A stretch of 20,392 nucleotides of DNA, from NCBI GenBank assembly GCA_021464525.1, contig JADRCO010001310.1, forward strand, positions 1-20,392, read 5' to 3'. Of the stretch, positions 10,359 to 19,440 are shown piece after piece (positions within the stretch are counted from its first letter, which is position 1; each line of letters starts with the position of its first letter). The position numbers and the translations under genes were made by a program. This stretch comes from Rhizophagus sp. LPA8_4_AMF (taxonomy: Eukaryota; Glomeromycota; Glomeromycetes; Glomerales; Glomeraceae). A model generated the notes under the pieces. That model saw only the letters and a program-made list of their open reading frames with translations. It was not told the origin of the DNA and ran no database searches.

Positions 10359-12941
10359 ATGGCAATAAACCAAGTTGTAGAAGGTATTTTTTTTTTTAAA
10401 AAAATTAATATTATATTTTCAATATTATAAGAATAATTTTAAGAGAGATTATTGGCAGGTTCATTTTCTAGCCGTATTTTTGTACATGACTATCCAAATA
10501 GTCCAAGGATTGAAGCACATTATGAATCAAATGGATGTCTATATTATTCATATTACACTATAATTTCTTTGGAAACATACCCTACAACACCAAAATTAAC
10601 TCAAAAAAATGGTTGGAATAATACACCACAATATCCTATACCTGATAATTACATAATTGAAACAGAACTTTCTGAACGGAAACTTAGATGTGAAACTAAA
10701 TATATTTCAAGTTTAAAAGTACGTTATACAATTATTTGGAAGGAAGGGCGTGCAGAATATAGTGTGTTTAGTACAAAATCTTCTACAGCAGTTGTAAATA
10801 TATATTTAAAGGTACAACATATATAATTAATATTTTTGCATTAAAAAGTTTTATTTATTAATATTTAATTATATTATTATGATTAGAAAATTAATTGGAA
10901 ATGTTCTAAGCTTTCGGGACCTCGAATTTTTGGTTTTGATATTGAACCATTGTATAACATTCGTATACAAAATTTTTGTCCTAAAATAAAAATTGATAAG
11001 CGAAAAAGACCACTTGATGATATTACATCACGATCACAACAGAACAAACGATTTAATAGTTTTGGAAATAATATTCAAAGGGTGGCTAACCAATTAATTG
11101 CTAAACATAGATTAACAAATTCATTTGGTCAGCCAATTGTTTATGTGCGTTGTATAGAACTTGATTATAAAGAAGATCAAGTTCATATTAAATTTAAAGA
11201 TCTGAATCCTACAATTACTCAAACAAGACTTGATGCGGTAGTACGTGTATGTGATGAGGCACTTTTAAGTCATGATGGGTATCGACATTTGGCAGCAGTT
11301 GCACCAATACTCTTCCGTGAATATTTAGTTGCTGATCGGCGTAACAAGATAAATGAGCTTATAAATGCTCAAATACGTGTGGGAACTTTTAATATAGACC
11401 AGGATATTAATCAAGATGATTATTTTAACGAGCCTAGTGATATTTTTGTAGATAATGAAGAAGTTGGAAATGGAGCCTTTCGTTCTCTATTAACTTTACT
11501 TAAAATATTAATTCCTATTTGGAAATCAGGAGAAAATCCTGTAATATTTCCAGGAGATACTCTTTATATAAAACTTGGTGGGGATGGTAGGAATGTTGGC
11601 AGAAAACAAAATCATGTTATGATTACTTTTTGTTTATTAAATGAAGGTGATGAAGTACTTAAACCAAGTCATCAATTTAGGTATTTATTTTTGTGTAATT
11701 AACTTTTATATTTTTTTAATGAATAAACTAAAAATGTATATAATTTATTTATTTAATTTTTACTTTAGTATATGTCTTTATGTGGGTAAAGAAAAATATG
11801 AAGTATTGGATAAAGTTGCCAAGATATTTGCTTTACAATTAGCTGACTTAAAAGAAAATGGAATAATTGATAATGAAGGTATTCATTGGCCAATTGAGTT
11901 TTATTTTTCTGCCGATTGGAAATTTACATATATTATAATGGGTCTAAATGCGCCAAATTCAGAATTTTTTTGTTTATTCTGTGAATGTGATTCCAAGTCT
12001 CGTCATAATATGAATCTCTCTTAGCCACTTACTGGAAATTTCAAAGGTTAGAATTTTATTTATTGATTTTATTAAAAATATTTAGTAAAACTTAATTGCA
12101 TTAATTAGGAAGAAAGAGACCACCTTTATTTCCTGTGATTGATTTGCTTAATTATGCTCCTGATGAACTTCACATTTTATTACGAATATCCGATACATTG
12201 ATGGAATGTTTTTTCAGAGATTTATTTAAAAAAAACGATTTTGAGCGAAATTTTAAGGAGAGAATTGAAAAAAAATGTATGAACTTAATATTCATTTTGA
12301 ATTTTTTCATGGCAATTCTCGAAATAATTGGAGTTGGATATCACTTATGGGACCAGACAAGAAAAAAATGCTACAGCATTTTCCTGTAAGCGAATTTTTA
12401 TCTGGAGTACGTGGAGAAGCCATTGAAAATTTGTGGCGCAAATTTTACCGACTTCATGAGATTTTAAAAAAACCATCTCATACTGAAGAAGAAATTTTAA
12501 AGTTCGAGGTAGATGCAAAAAATTGGATAAAAACTTTTTGTCAACCTACTATTGGTCAAATGAATAGCGCAATAGCAATTTTAGGAAATTATAGAAAAGA
12601 GGACGTTACTCCATATATGCATATGTTTGCAATGCATGTGCCTTATTTTATGCGACGATTAAAAGAAAAGGGACTTTCGCTTAGATTATTTTCAACAAGT
12701 AGTATTGAAAAAAAAAATCACAATCAGGTATTTACATTTTTTAAGTTAAAACAATAATTGTTTAACCGTCTAACTTATTTATTCTATTTAGGTTAAATTG
12801 TTCTTTGGTGGAACTACAATGGGAGGTGGTAAAAAAAACAAGCCTGTTGTTTATGATATATTAGTATTTGAAAATCAGCAAATTTTTTATTTGATTAATA
12901 ATATTCCTAATGAAATATTATGTAAAAATATTAATATATAA
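10359..12941 (+). pseudogene. second DDE-like (C2CH-type) protein of the inner element, six exons, decayed
   Basis: Exons are 10359-10383, 10459-10811, 10887-11680, 11769-12046, 12109-12727 and 12792-12941, with GT-AG introns of 61-88 bp; the product would be about 739 residues. ATG 10359 starts MAINQVVEG and splices in phase to SFSSRIF. Motifs: KLGGDGRNVGRKQNH (Asp359), FSADWKFTYIIMGL (Asp440), FFCLFCEC (Cys459 and Cys462) and NYAPDELHILLR (502-505). Asp, Asp, C-x2-C, then [DE]xLH is the order seen in DDE transposases with a C2CH insertion, such as tnp2. The C-terminus has FFGGTTMGGGKKNKPVVYDI. I recall relatives of unknown function in cnidarians and Rhizophagus. Defects: TAG 12022-12024 (codon 476) and one missing A in the run at 12268-12275, where two frames join as KERIEKK then MYELNIHFEF. 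The final acidic catalytic residue is not assigned. Confidence 0.7.
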
Positions 12942-13042
12942 TAATAATCAAAGTAAGAATTAATAATTTCTATATCAAAAATTTTAATCTTTATAGATGT
13001 TTTATTTATTTACATAAGTTTGTATAGTTTAATAATCTAATT

Positions 13043-13882
13043 TTATGAGGGATACGGTAAAATATATCTATAGCGCGTTTTAGTAAAAACTGTTGAAAGT
13101 TTATCATTTTTAAATTGAGAATTAAAATTATAAGTATTATATATTGTATGTAAAACATGATCATTACTGCGAGATAAACCATTATCTCCATTATCTGCTT
13201 CACAAGGTAGATTTTCTTGACTATAAATAATAAAATAGATTAATAGATTTCACATTTAATACATACACAAAGCAAAATTATAAAACATTCATATATTTTA
13301 ATATACTTACTTATTTACAAATTCGCCAGAATTTGTAATAAAGTCAATTGACAAAGTTCTGGTCAAAAAAAGCGTGTTGTTTTCCTTCCATTCTTTTTGC
13401 TTCCAGACAAATATCATTTTATACCAGCCATCACAATCTTCAAGTAAAATATAGCCTCGAGTTGAAGTGCTTGTATTTTCACAAAATACAATTTGTTCAT
13501 ATTTAAATATATTTTTTAGTCTTTCGCCACCTATAGCACCTTCCAAAATACACTGATATTTTCGTTGACTTGGTATATATTTAAAACTGTCCTCGTTTTC
13601 AAATAAAGACAAAAACACACACTCTGGAAACGCGTCAATTGTTATATATTTTTTTCCAATTGAGTGCCTGTTAAACCTAAGAGTTTTTTTCAAATGAATT
13701 ATTACTGTATCTCGATAAAATAATAAAGTTTCGTCAGAAGGTTGACAAAGCATAGTACGGTGTAGAATAAGTTTATTATTTTTGTGTTTATTTCGTTCAT
13801 GACTCTGGAGTTTCTTTTTTGTATCATAAACTTTAGAACAGAGTAGGCAAGGAAAAGTACATTCAACAGTCATTTTAAACAA
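13043..13882 (-). CDS. C2H2 zinc-finger protein of the inner element (two exons, intact)
   Basis: Exon 1 is 13882-13311 and exon 2 is 13220-13043, joined by a 90 bp GT-AG intron (donor GTAAGT at 13310-13305, acceptor TAG). The product is 249 residues without internal stops. Near the N-terminus is one C2H2 finger, CLLCSKVYDTKKK followed by LQSHERNKH, with spacing C-x2-C-x12-H-x4-H. The middle part (CVFLSLFENEDSFKYIPSQR, GYILLEDCDGWYKMIFVWKQ) has alternating hydrophobic residues suggesting a compact beta-rich domain I do not recognise. The last exon is Asn-rich and ends in a basic-aromatic tail, RYRYILPYPS. The gene converges on its upstream neighbour, leaving 101 bp between the stops, and diverges from the Cys-rich gene. 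It is the only undamaged gene here. A role in binding element ends or regulating the element's genes is an inference from the finger. Confidence 0.7.
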
Positions 13883-14000
13883 AAGAAAAAGCTGCGAAAT
13901 TGGCGTCGTGTAATTAATTAGAAATCGTGTTACATTTTTATTGGTTGTGATCAGAGTTAATCAAAGGTGATATAATTAAGAAATTGTGATAAAATTGAAG
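13883..14000. promoter_or_regulatory. presumed bidirectional promoter, 118 bp
   Basis: This short gap separates the start codons of two divergent genes, so it must hold both promoters and both 5' leaders. ATTGGT at 13940-13945 is an inverted CCAAT box, consistent with fungal promoters. No clear TATA box can be singled out in such AT-rich sequence. Confidence 0.4.
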
Positions 14001-14646
14001 ATGAGCCAAATCAGCCCATATGAGTACCATCACGAGGTATTTTTTAATTTCTAAGCTAAATGTTGAATTATTTTTAATTTTTAATATTACATTTAAATAG
14101 ATAATCCAGACCACTATACTATATGGAAAACCTACAACAGAACAATTCCGCCCTTCTCTAATTAATGAAAAATCTAAAACTGAGCCAGTACCAAGTAATA
14201 TTCTTATTTCTGCTAAAATTAGAGATTATATTAGATGTAATTCTTGTGGGAAAACACGATGTCTCTATAGCAATTCTCAGTTAACAGAACAACAAAAACA
14301 AGATTTAAATTCTACAATACAAGCTTATACTTATTCATGTGGATCACCTATATTTCCAGATAATCATAATTTGGCTCAAAAGATTTTTGTCTGAATTCAA
14401 ATTTCTTGCGATTCTCCTATTGAATTACTTTATTATTCCTCGAAAAAAATTGGAAATGTTCAAATCTGTTATTGGTGTGACACAGATAGAGATTTTATAA
14501 CCCCACCCCAATCTTTGCAAGAAATGTTTAAATTAGTATATCCTTTATGTAATGCTTGTTATGAAAGTGGAAAAACATTTTATAAACGGTTGGAAAATAG
14601 GGTTAATGGAAAAGTTACAAAAAAACAAAAAACCAGTCATAACTGA
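14001..14646 (+). pseudogene. Cys-rich zinc-binding-like protein of the inner element (two exons, one premature stop)
   Basis: Exon 1, 14001-14036, encodes MSQISPYEYHHE; exon 2, 14101-14646, continues in phase after a 64 bp GT-AG intron. Cys pairs occur in IRCNSCGKTRCLYS, AYTYSCGSPIF, ICYWCDTD and YPLCNACYESG, suggesting a zinc-stabilised fold. A TGA at 14392-14394, in IFV then IQISCDSPIE, interrupts it; CGA (Arg) is the likely ancestor. From memory of related metazoan proteins, this Cys-rich region resembles the C-terminal domain that follows the D...D...E core and FLPDP motif in a single long protein. Here it stands 3.9 kb away from that core (which ends at 10066), with two other genes between, and has its own start codon. 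So it may be a separated domain or a fragment of a second copy. Confidence 0.6.
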
Positions 14647-14769
14647 TAATAATTAATTGTAATTTTCATAATAAAAAATATAATACAATATGACTTATAT
14701 ATAAGTCACGTGTTTTTAAAATATTTTTTTTTATTTGACCTCCCTCCCCCCTATACTTTTATGGGGGAT
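14647..14769. other. right subterminal region of the inner element
   Basis: No gene is seen. It contains ATATAAGTCACGTG near 14699-14712, a run of T, and the C-rich block at 14740-14752. CCCCC and GGGGG flank TATACTTTTAT just inside the terminal repeat and could form a small hairpin. Confidence 0.5.
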
Positions 14770-14803
14770 GTAATGTAAAACAGATAATTAAATTGGTTTA
14801 GCC
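14770..14803 (-). repeat. right 34 bp terminal inverted repeat of the inner element
   Basis: It is the perfect inverted copy of 6682-6715, followed by TTA (14804-14806). Just inside it, CCTCCCTCCCCCC at 14740-14752 occurs in the same orientation as CCTCCCTCCCC at 6716-6726, so the C-rich block is a direct repeat, not part of the inverted repeat. Confidence 0.95.
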
Positions 14804-14806
14804 TTA
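14804..14806. repeat. TTA target-site duplication, right copy
   Basis: TTA follows the right terminal repeat of the inner element immediately and matches 6679-6681. Confidence 0.75.
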
Positions 14807-16986
14807 GCTTGAAACATCAGTTAAATCTTTTATTCAAGCAAAGGATTTTGAAAAATCTTGTAGGAAATGGGTTGATTGTTCATCTGATCCTAATATTCTC
14901 GCTGATATATATGATGGGTGAATATAGAAGTCTTTTAAAGATGAAAATGGGTCGATTTTCCTCCAACCTGATTTAGCAGATAGTCATTTAGGGATAATGC
15001 TTAGTATGGACTGGTTTCAACCCTTTGAAGATATCCAATTTAGCACTGGAGCAATATACGCTATCATATGCAATTTACCCTGTAAAGAATGTTTTAAGCC
15101 TTCAAACATACTAACATTAGCATTGATCCCAGGTCCAAATGAACCAAAATTGCATCAACTAAATCATTATCTTGCTCCTTTAGTTGATCAATTGATTGAA
15201 TTATGGGAAGGTGTAGACATCGCAGAAACATATGAGCACTCCAATGGAAAAAGAGTTAAAGTTGCAGTTATATACTATTCGTGTGATATACCTGCAGCAA
15301 GAAAGTTATGTGGATTTATATCTGCAAGAATTGCATGTTATCGATGTCTCAAGCATGCTGATTATGATGATAGAAACCAGCCAAATTATGGAGGATTTGT
15401 CGATATGGAAAGCTGGTTTATAGAAAGAAATGTCAATGAAATTAGAAATAATGCTTTTGCATGGAAAGCTTGTAAAACACAAGAGCAACGCAAAAACCAT
15501 GTATCAGAAACCTTGGTACGATGGTCAGAAATATATTGTTTACCTTACTTCAATCCTATACGTTTTCTTGTCATAGACCCTATGCACTGCCTTTTCCTAG
15601 GTATTGCTAAATGGATAGTGACGAGGCTATGGATTGAAGAAGGAAGGTTAACATCACAAGACCTTCTAGTGATGCAAAAAAGAGCCGACCAAATCCAGGT
15701 ACCAGCGGACATTAGCAGAATCCCTGGTAAAATATCAATAGGTGAAGGCTTTTTCAGGTTTACCGCTGACCAATGGAAAACCTTCATGTTGATATACGCC
15801 ACATCTATTACTTGGGACCTTCTAAGTGATTCTGATCAGAGAATTCTAGCAAATTTCGTCTGAGTATGCAATATTTTAGTGTGTAGAATAGTATCGATAC
15901 AAGGTCTTGAAGAAGCTCACATGCGTTTGGTTATATTGGTAAAAGAAATAGAAAGAACATATGGGGCTAAAAAAATAACTCCAAATTTGCACCTATGTTT
16001 GCATTTATGCGAGTGCTTGTTAGATTATGGCCTCTGTATGCCTTTTGGAGTTTTTCAACAGAACGTATGAATGGCTTATTAGGTAACTTGCAGCATGATC
16101 ATCGTCATTTTTTTTCACTTTTATCTAACACAAATTATTTTAGGATCATTTCACAATAGCCATAGGAAAATCGAACTTGAGCTCATGAAAATTATTCATT
16201 ATAATGCTATTTTAGATGAATTAACATCTCACGCTGACCAGAATCCATATCTTCAGAAAAGTCTTAAATTTTTAAAATCTAGAGATTCAGTTAGAAGCCT
16301 TTCTATATATGACAACTATTCTGATGAGGACTATAAGGCATTCCATTTATTATCAACAACAATAGATGATAGCGCAGCTTTTGGCTTTGAAACATTTCTG
16401 GGTTCTTTTTTGGGTCCATCAAAAAAAGATGTACTGCTGCCACAAGATATTTTACTATTATTGGAAGATTTTTATCATAATGCCTATAATAAAAATTTCA
16501 TTGTGTTATCACGTATTCATAATGCTTCAGAAGGTTCTATTTCCGTTCTTCCAAAGGTCAACCAATTTAGCCGATTAAAAATTGGAACAGAAATATTTGG
16601 CTCAATGTTATCTCCTCGACATGCCAAATCAGCAAAAATTTTGGCACACTTTATTTCAGATGACGATACTACTGACACGTATCCCGGTCAGGTCCAATTT
16701 TTTTTTGAACACACTGTTTACCTACGGGATGGTCCCAGAATGCATTATTTGGCTTTTGTAAGATGGTATAAGCCAGTCAAAAATCATAAATAAGATTTCA
16801 TTGTAAAATTGATGATGATGATAATTCGAATTGTGGAATGATGAATTTTATGAGATGGGGAGAGATTGTATCATTCCCATACATAATATTTTATGTCGAT
16901 TTGTTTCAGGAAGTTTTAAAGTAGGACAAAGGAATGCAAAAACGTATATGTCAATTATCTGAATAAATAGAAAGTATCATATCTAG
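14807..16986 (+). pseudogene. tnp2/Plavaka transposase, catalytic and C-terminal part
   Basis: This continues the gene starting at 5757. Recognisable tnp2 features in order are: AKDFEKSCRKW; LADIYDG (about 14900); MLSMDWFQPF (about 14997); IPGPNEPKLHQL; CDIPAARKLCGF with a likely catalytic Asp at 15285; ACYRC (C-x2-C from 15336); DPMHCLFLG (15576); and ERMNGLLG. These match the DDE core and C2CH insertion known for tnp2/EnSpm transposases. A 61 bp GT-AG intron lies at 16083-16143. Defects: a one-base loss at the junction near 14807, TGA 14919 and TAG 14925 (expected Arg and Trp), TGA 15861 (expected Arg), one-base losses near 16030, 16788 and 16871, and TGA 16960. The natural stop is TAG 16984-16986. 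The longest surviving frame is 14997-15863 (288 codons). The gene cannot make a working transposase. Confidence 0.85.
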
Positions 16987-17578
16987 ATGACATCGTATTT
17001 ATATAGTATACAAAACAGTATTACATTTTAACATCACAATACTTTATTAATGATTAATTATGTAGTAAAAGCCTAAAAGGTCTCAAATTTGTAAATTTTA
17101 CATTTAATTTTAATGTTCCATTACATTTACTTTTAATGTTCGTTAATCGTTACAACTACCTTTTAATTTTTGATTTTGATTAATTTAATACAATTTATAT
17201 TTTAATTTTCTATTATTAATATTAGGATTTGCAATTAAATTTATCTTCGTGATCAGAATAGTAATTATAAGTATTTTCAGAAATGTATACAGCGATAAAA
17301 TATATAAACGATCATGGTATAAAAATCAGCTATCTGATAGGTCTATGGAGTTTTTGTAAACATCTAATTATTTCGTACATTTTATTGGATCTATCAATTA
17401 CATATCAGGTGATCAATAGGGCTTCGAATATTATCCAAATTTTACCGATTTTTGCTATGCCCATCAGAATAAATACAGTAGATATTCGGATATTAATAGG
17501 CATACCGAATTTTACTATAACCTGCCGGGTGGATATCAATTCCCGATTTGTACTGATATTTGACCGGCAGTTATTATG
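16987..17578 (+). other. 3' and right subterminal region of the outer element
   Basis: AT-rich sequence between the last tnp2 codon and the right terminal repeat. The frame at 17283-17597 has no family features and I do not count it as a gene. The last 130 bp are less AT-rich and contain repeated GATAT and CCGG-containing words (CTGCCGGGTGGATAT, TTTGACCGGCAG), resembling the left subterminal words in inverted orientation. Confidence 0.5.
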
Positions 17579-17603
17579 CCGATATTTCTTCATTTGACCA
17601 GTG
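17579..17603 (-). repeat. right terminal inverted repeat of the outer element
   Basis: Read on the minus strand it starts CACTGGTCAAATGAAGAAAT. It matches the left end at 20 of 25 positions and keeps the CACT start better than the left end does. Satellite sequence follows at once. Confidence 0.7.
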
Positions 17604-19150
17604 TTCTTCTTAGGTCCCAGTTCTTTAGCATTTTGGCTCTTTAGTTTGAAGGTGCGTTCTTTTTTTCATATTTTTTTTGTTTCGTTTCTTTGTCTTTTTG
17701 TTCGTTCTAACCAACCCTTCTCTTTTCTTAGGTCCCAGTTCTTTAGCATTTCAAAAGGAATAAGTATGGTTCACCCTATCATCATCATCATAAATGGAAA
17801 GATTTAGAACTGGTAATATTTTACCTAACTTTATAACTCTTCAGTAGGTCTTTTTTTTCATTTTTTTTATTTTGTTTCATTTCTTATTTTTTTGTTCATT
17901 CTAACCAACTCTTCTCTGTTCTTAGATTCTGGTTCTTTAGCATTTTGACTCTTCAGTTCAAAGGTACATTTTTTTTCATTTTTTTTTGTTTCATTTCTTT
18001 GTCTTTTTGTTCATTCTAACCAACCCTTTTCTTTTCTTAGGTCCCAGTTCTTTGGCATTTTAAAAGAAATAAGCATGGTTCACCTTATCATCATCATCGT
18101 AAATGGGAAGATTTAGAACTAGTGTTATTTTACCTGACTTTACAGCTTTTCAGTAGGTCTTTTTTTCTTTTTTATTTCATTTTTTTGTTTTATTTTTTGT
18201 TTTTTTGTTCATTCTAACCGATCCTTCTCTGTTCTTAGGTTCTAGTTTTTAGCATTTTAGCTCTTCAGTTCAAAGGTACGTTCTTTTTTTTATTTTTTTT
18301 TTGTTTCATTTCTTTGTCTTTTTGTTTGTTCTAACCGACCCTTCTCTGTTCTTAGGTCCCAGTTCTTTAGCATTTTAAAAGGAATAAGCATGGTTTACCC
18401 TATCGTTATCAACGTAAATAGGAAGGTTTAGAACTGATGATACTTTACCTGACTTTGCAGCTCTTCAGTAGGTCTTTTTATGTTATTTTTTGTTTCATTT
18501 CTTTGTCTTTTCATTTGTTCTAATCGACCCTTCTCTGTTCTTAGGTCCCAGTTCTTTAGCATTTTAAAAGGAATAAGCATGGTTTACCTATCATTATCAA
18601 CGTAAATAGGAAGATTTAGAACTGATGATATTTTACCCGACTTTGCAGCTCTTCAATAGGTCTTTTTATTTTATTTTTTGTTTCATTTTTTTGTTTTTTT
18701 GTTTGTTCTAACTGACCCTTTTCTATTCTTAGGTCCCAGTTCTTTAGCATTTTAAAAGGAATAAGCATGGTTTACCTATCATTATCAACGTAAATAGGAA
18801 GATTTAGAACTGATGATATTTTACCCGACTTTGCAGCTCTTCAATAGGTCTTTTTATTTTATTTTTTGTTTCATTTTTTTGTTTTTTTGTTTGTTCTAAC
18901 TGACCCTTTTCTATTCTTAGGTCCCAGTTCTTTAGCATTTTAAAAGGAATAAGCATGGTTTACCTATCATTATCAACGTAAATAGGAAGATTTAGAACTG
19001 ATGATATTTTACCCGACTTTGCAGCTCTTCAATAGGTCTTTTTATTTTATTTTTTGTTTCATTTTTTTGTTTTTTTGTTTGTTCTAACTGACCCTTTTCT
19101 ATTCTTAGGTTCCAATTCTTTAGCATTTTGGCTCTTTAGTTCAAAGGTAG
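17604..19150 (+). repeat. A/B compound satellite array
   Basis: Ten units begin with AGGTCCCAGTTCTTTAGC or a close variant, at 17612, 17730, 17924, 18039, 18237, 18354, 18543, 18731, 18919 and 19107. Two unit types alternate. A units (115-118 bp) continue TTTTGGCTCTTTAGTTCAAAGG. B units (188-198 bp) continue TTTTAAAAGGAATAAGCATGG and contain AGATTTAGAACTGATGAT. The order is A-B-A-B-A-B-B-B-B-A. The last B units are nearly identical at 188 bp, so they amplified recently, while the early ones are diverged. The outer transposon sits at the left edge of this array. Confidence 0.85.
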
Positions 19151-19330
19151 TCTTTTGTTTTATTTTATTTTCTTTTTTGTTTTCTAAATTCATTTCTAAC
19201 TTCCTTTTCTTTTCTTCTTTTTTTTTGTTTTTTTCTTTTTGTTGCTTCTTTCTTTTTGTTGCTTTGTTTTCTCTTTCCATTTTTTCACGACGCTTTTTTT
19301 TCTTTTTTTTTTTCTTCTATCTCTTAAAAA
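19150..19330 (+). repeat. pyrimidine-rich tract
   Basis: T/C-rich low-complexity sequence (CTTTTG, TTCTTTTTGTTGC words) directly after the last A unit. Its bias is opposite to that of the purine-rich tract at 2040-2760. The 122-codon frame through it is compositional and I do not call it coding. Confidence 0.7.
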
Positions 19331-19440
19331 AGATGAAGAAATCAACAAATATAAATAAACTAATGAGTAGTAAATACAAAGAGAAATATATGGAATTATT
19401 AAATACTATATATAATATATAATAATAACAACCCTATAAA
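19331..19440. other. AT-rich spacer between the pyrimidine tract and the hairpin array
   Basis: No gene or clear repeat is visible. It contains AT-rich dinucleotide-like text (ATATATAATATATAATAATAA) near 19409-19429. Confidence 0.5.

Larger units (their letters stand above)
6682..14803 (+). mobile_element. 8.1 kb multi-gene TIR element of unassigned superfamily, nested in tnp2
   Basis: The ends are perfect 34 bp inverted repeats, flanked by TTA on both sides, and the interrupted gene continues on either side. The 8,122 bp contents are four genes with short introns: a large protein with a D...D...E core, a second protein with D, D, C-x2-C and DELH motifs, a C2H2 zinc-finger protein, and a Cys-rich protein. 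A 3 bp TTA duplication is typical of PIF/Harbinger insertions, but none of the proteins looks like a Harbinger transposase or its Myb-like partner to me. Three of the four genes hold premature stops, so this copy may have moved with help from another copy. Confidence 0.85.
3317..17603 (+). mobile_element. Plavaka-like CACTA/EnSpm DNA transposon, with a nested insertion
   Basis: The ends are imperfect inverted repeats beginning CACC and CACT, matching at 20 of 25 positions; CACTA-superfamily termini typically begin CACT. The element sits inside a satellite unit whose two halves flank it. Any target duplication is only 2 bp (TT), or 3 bp with one mismatch (TTT/TTC). It carries a tnp2-type transposase on the plus strand and a divergent accessory gene on the minus strand, the two-gene layout usual in CACTA elements. 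Without the nested 8.1 kb element and its target duplication it would be about 6.2 kb. Both genes are broken, so this copy is not autonomous. The end positions are inferred from the repeat match and the satellite junction, not from a second copy. Confidence 0.75.

Noticed and set aside
6682..14803. LTR retrotransposon or virus-derived insertion
   Set aside because: The ends are inverted, not direct, repeats. There is no reverse transcriptase, protease or capsid-like reading frame.
6682..14803. PIF/Harbinger element
   Set aside because: TTA targets fit, but I see no Harbinger-type transposase and no Myb/SANT partner. Left unassigned.
15306..15802. Minus-strand frames opposite the tnp2 core
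   Set aside because: Shadows of the well-supported plus-strand transposase.
17283..17597. 104-codon frame near the right end of the outer element
   Set aside because: No recognisable family features, and it extends into the terminal inverted repeat. Probably chance.
19054..19422. 122-codon Phe-rich frame and its Lys/Glu-rich minus-strand partner
   Set aside because: Both run through the satellite and the pyrimidine tract. The repeated codons reflect the simple sequence.
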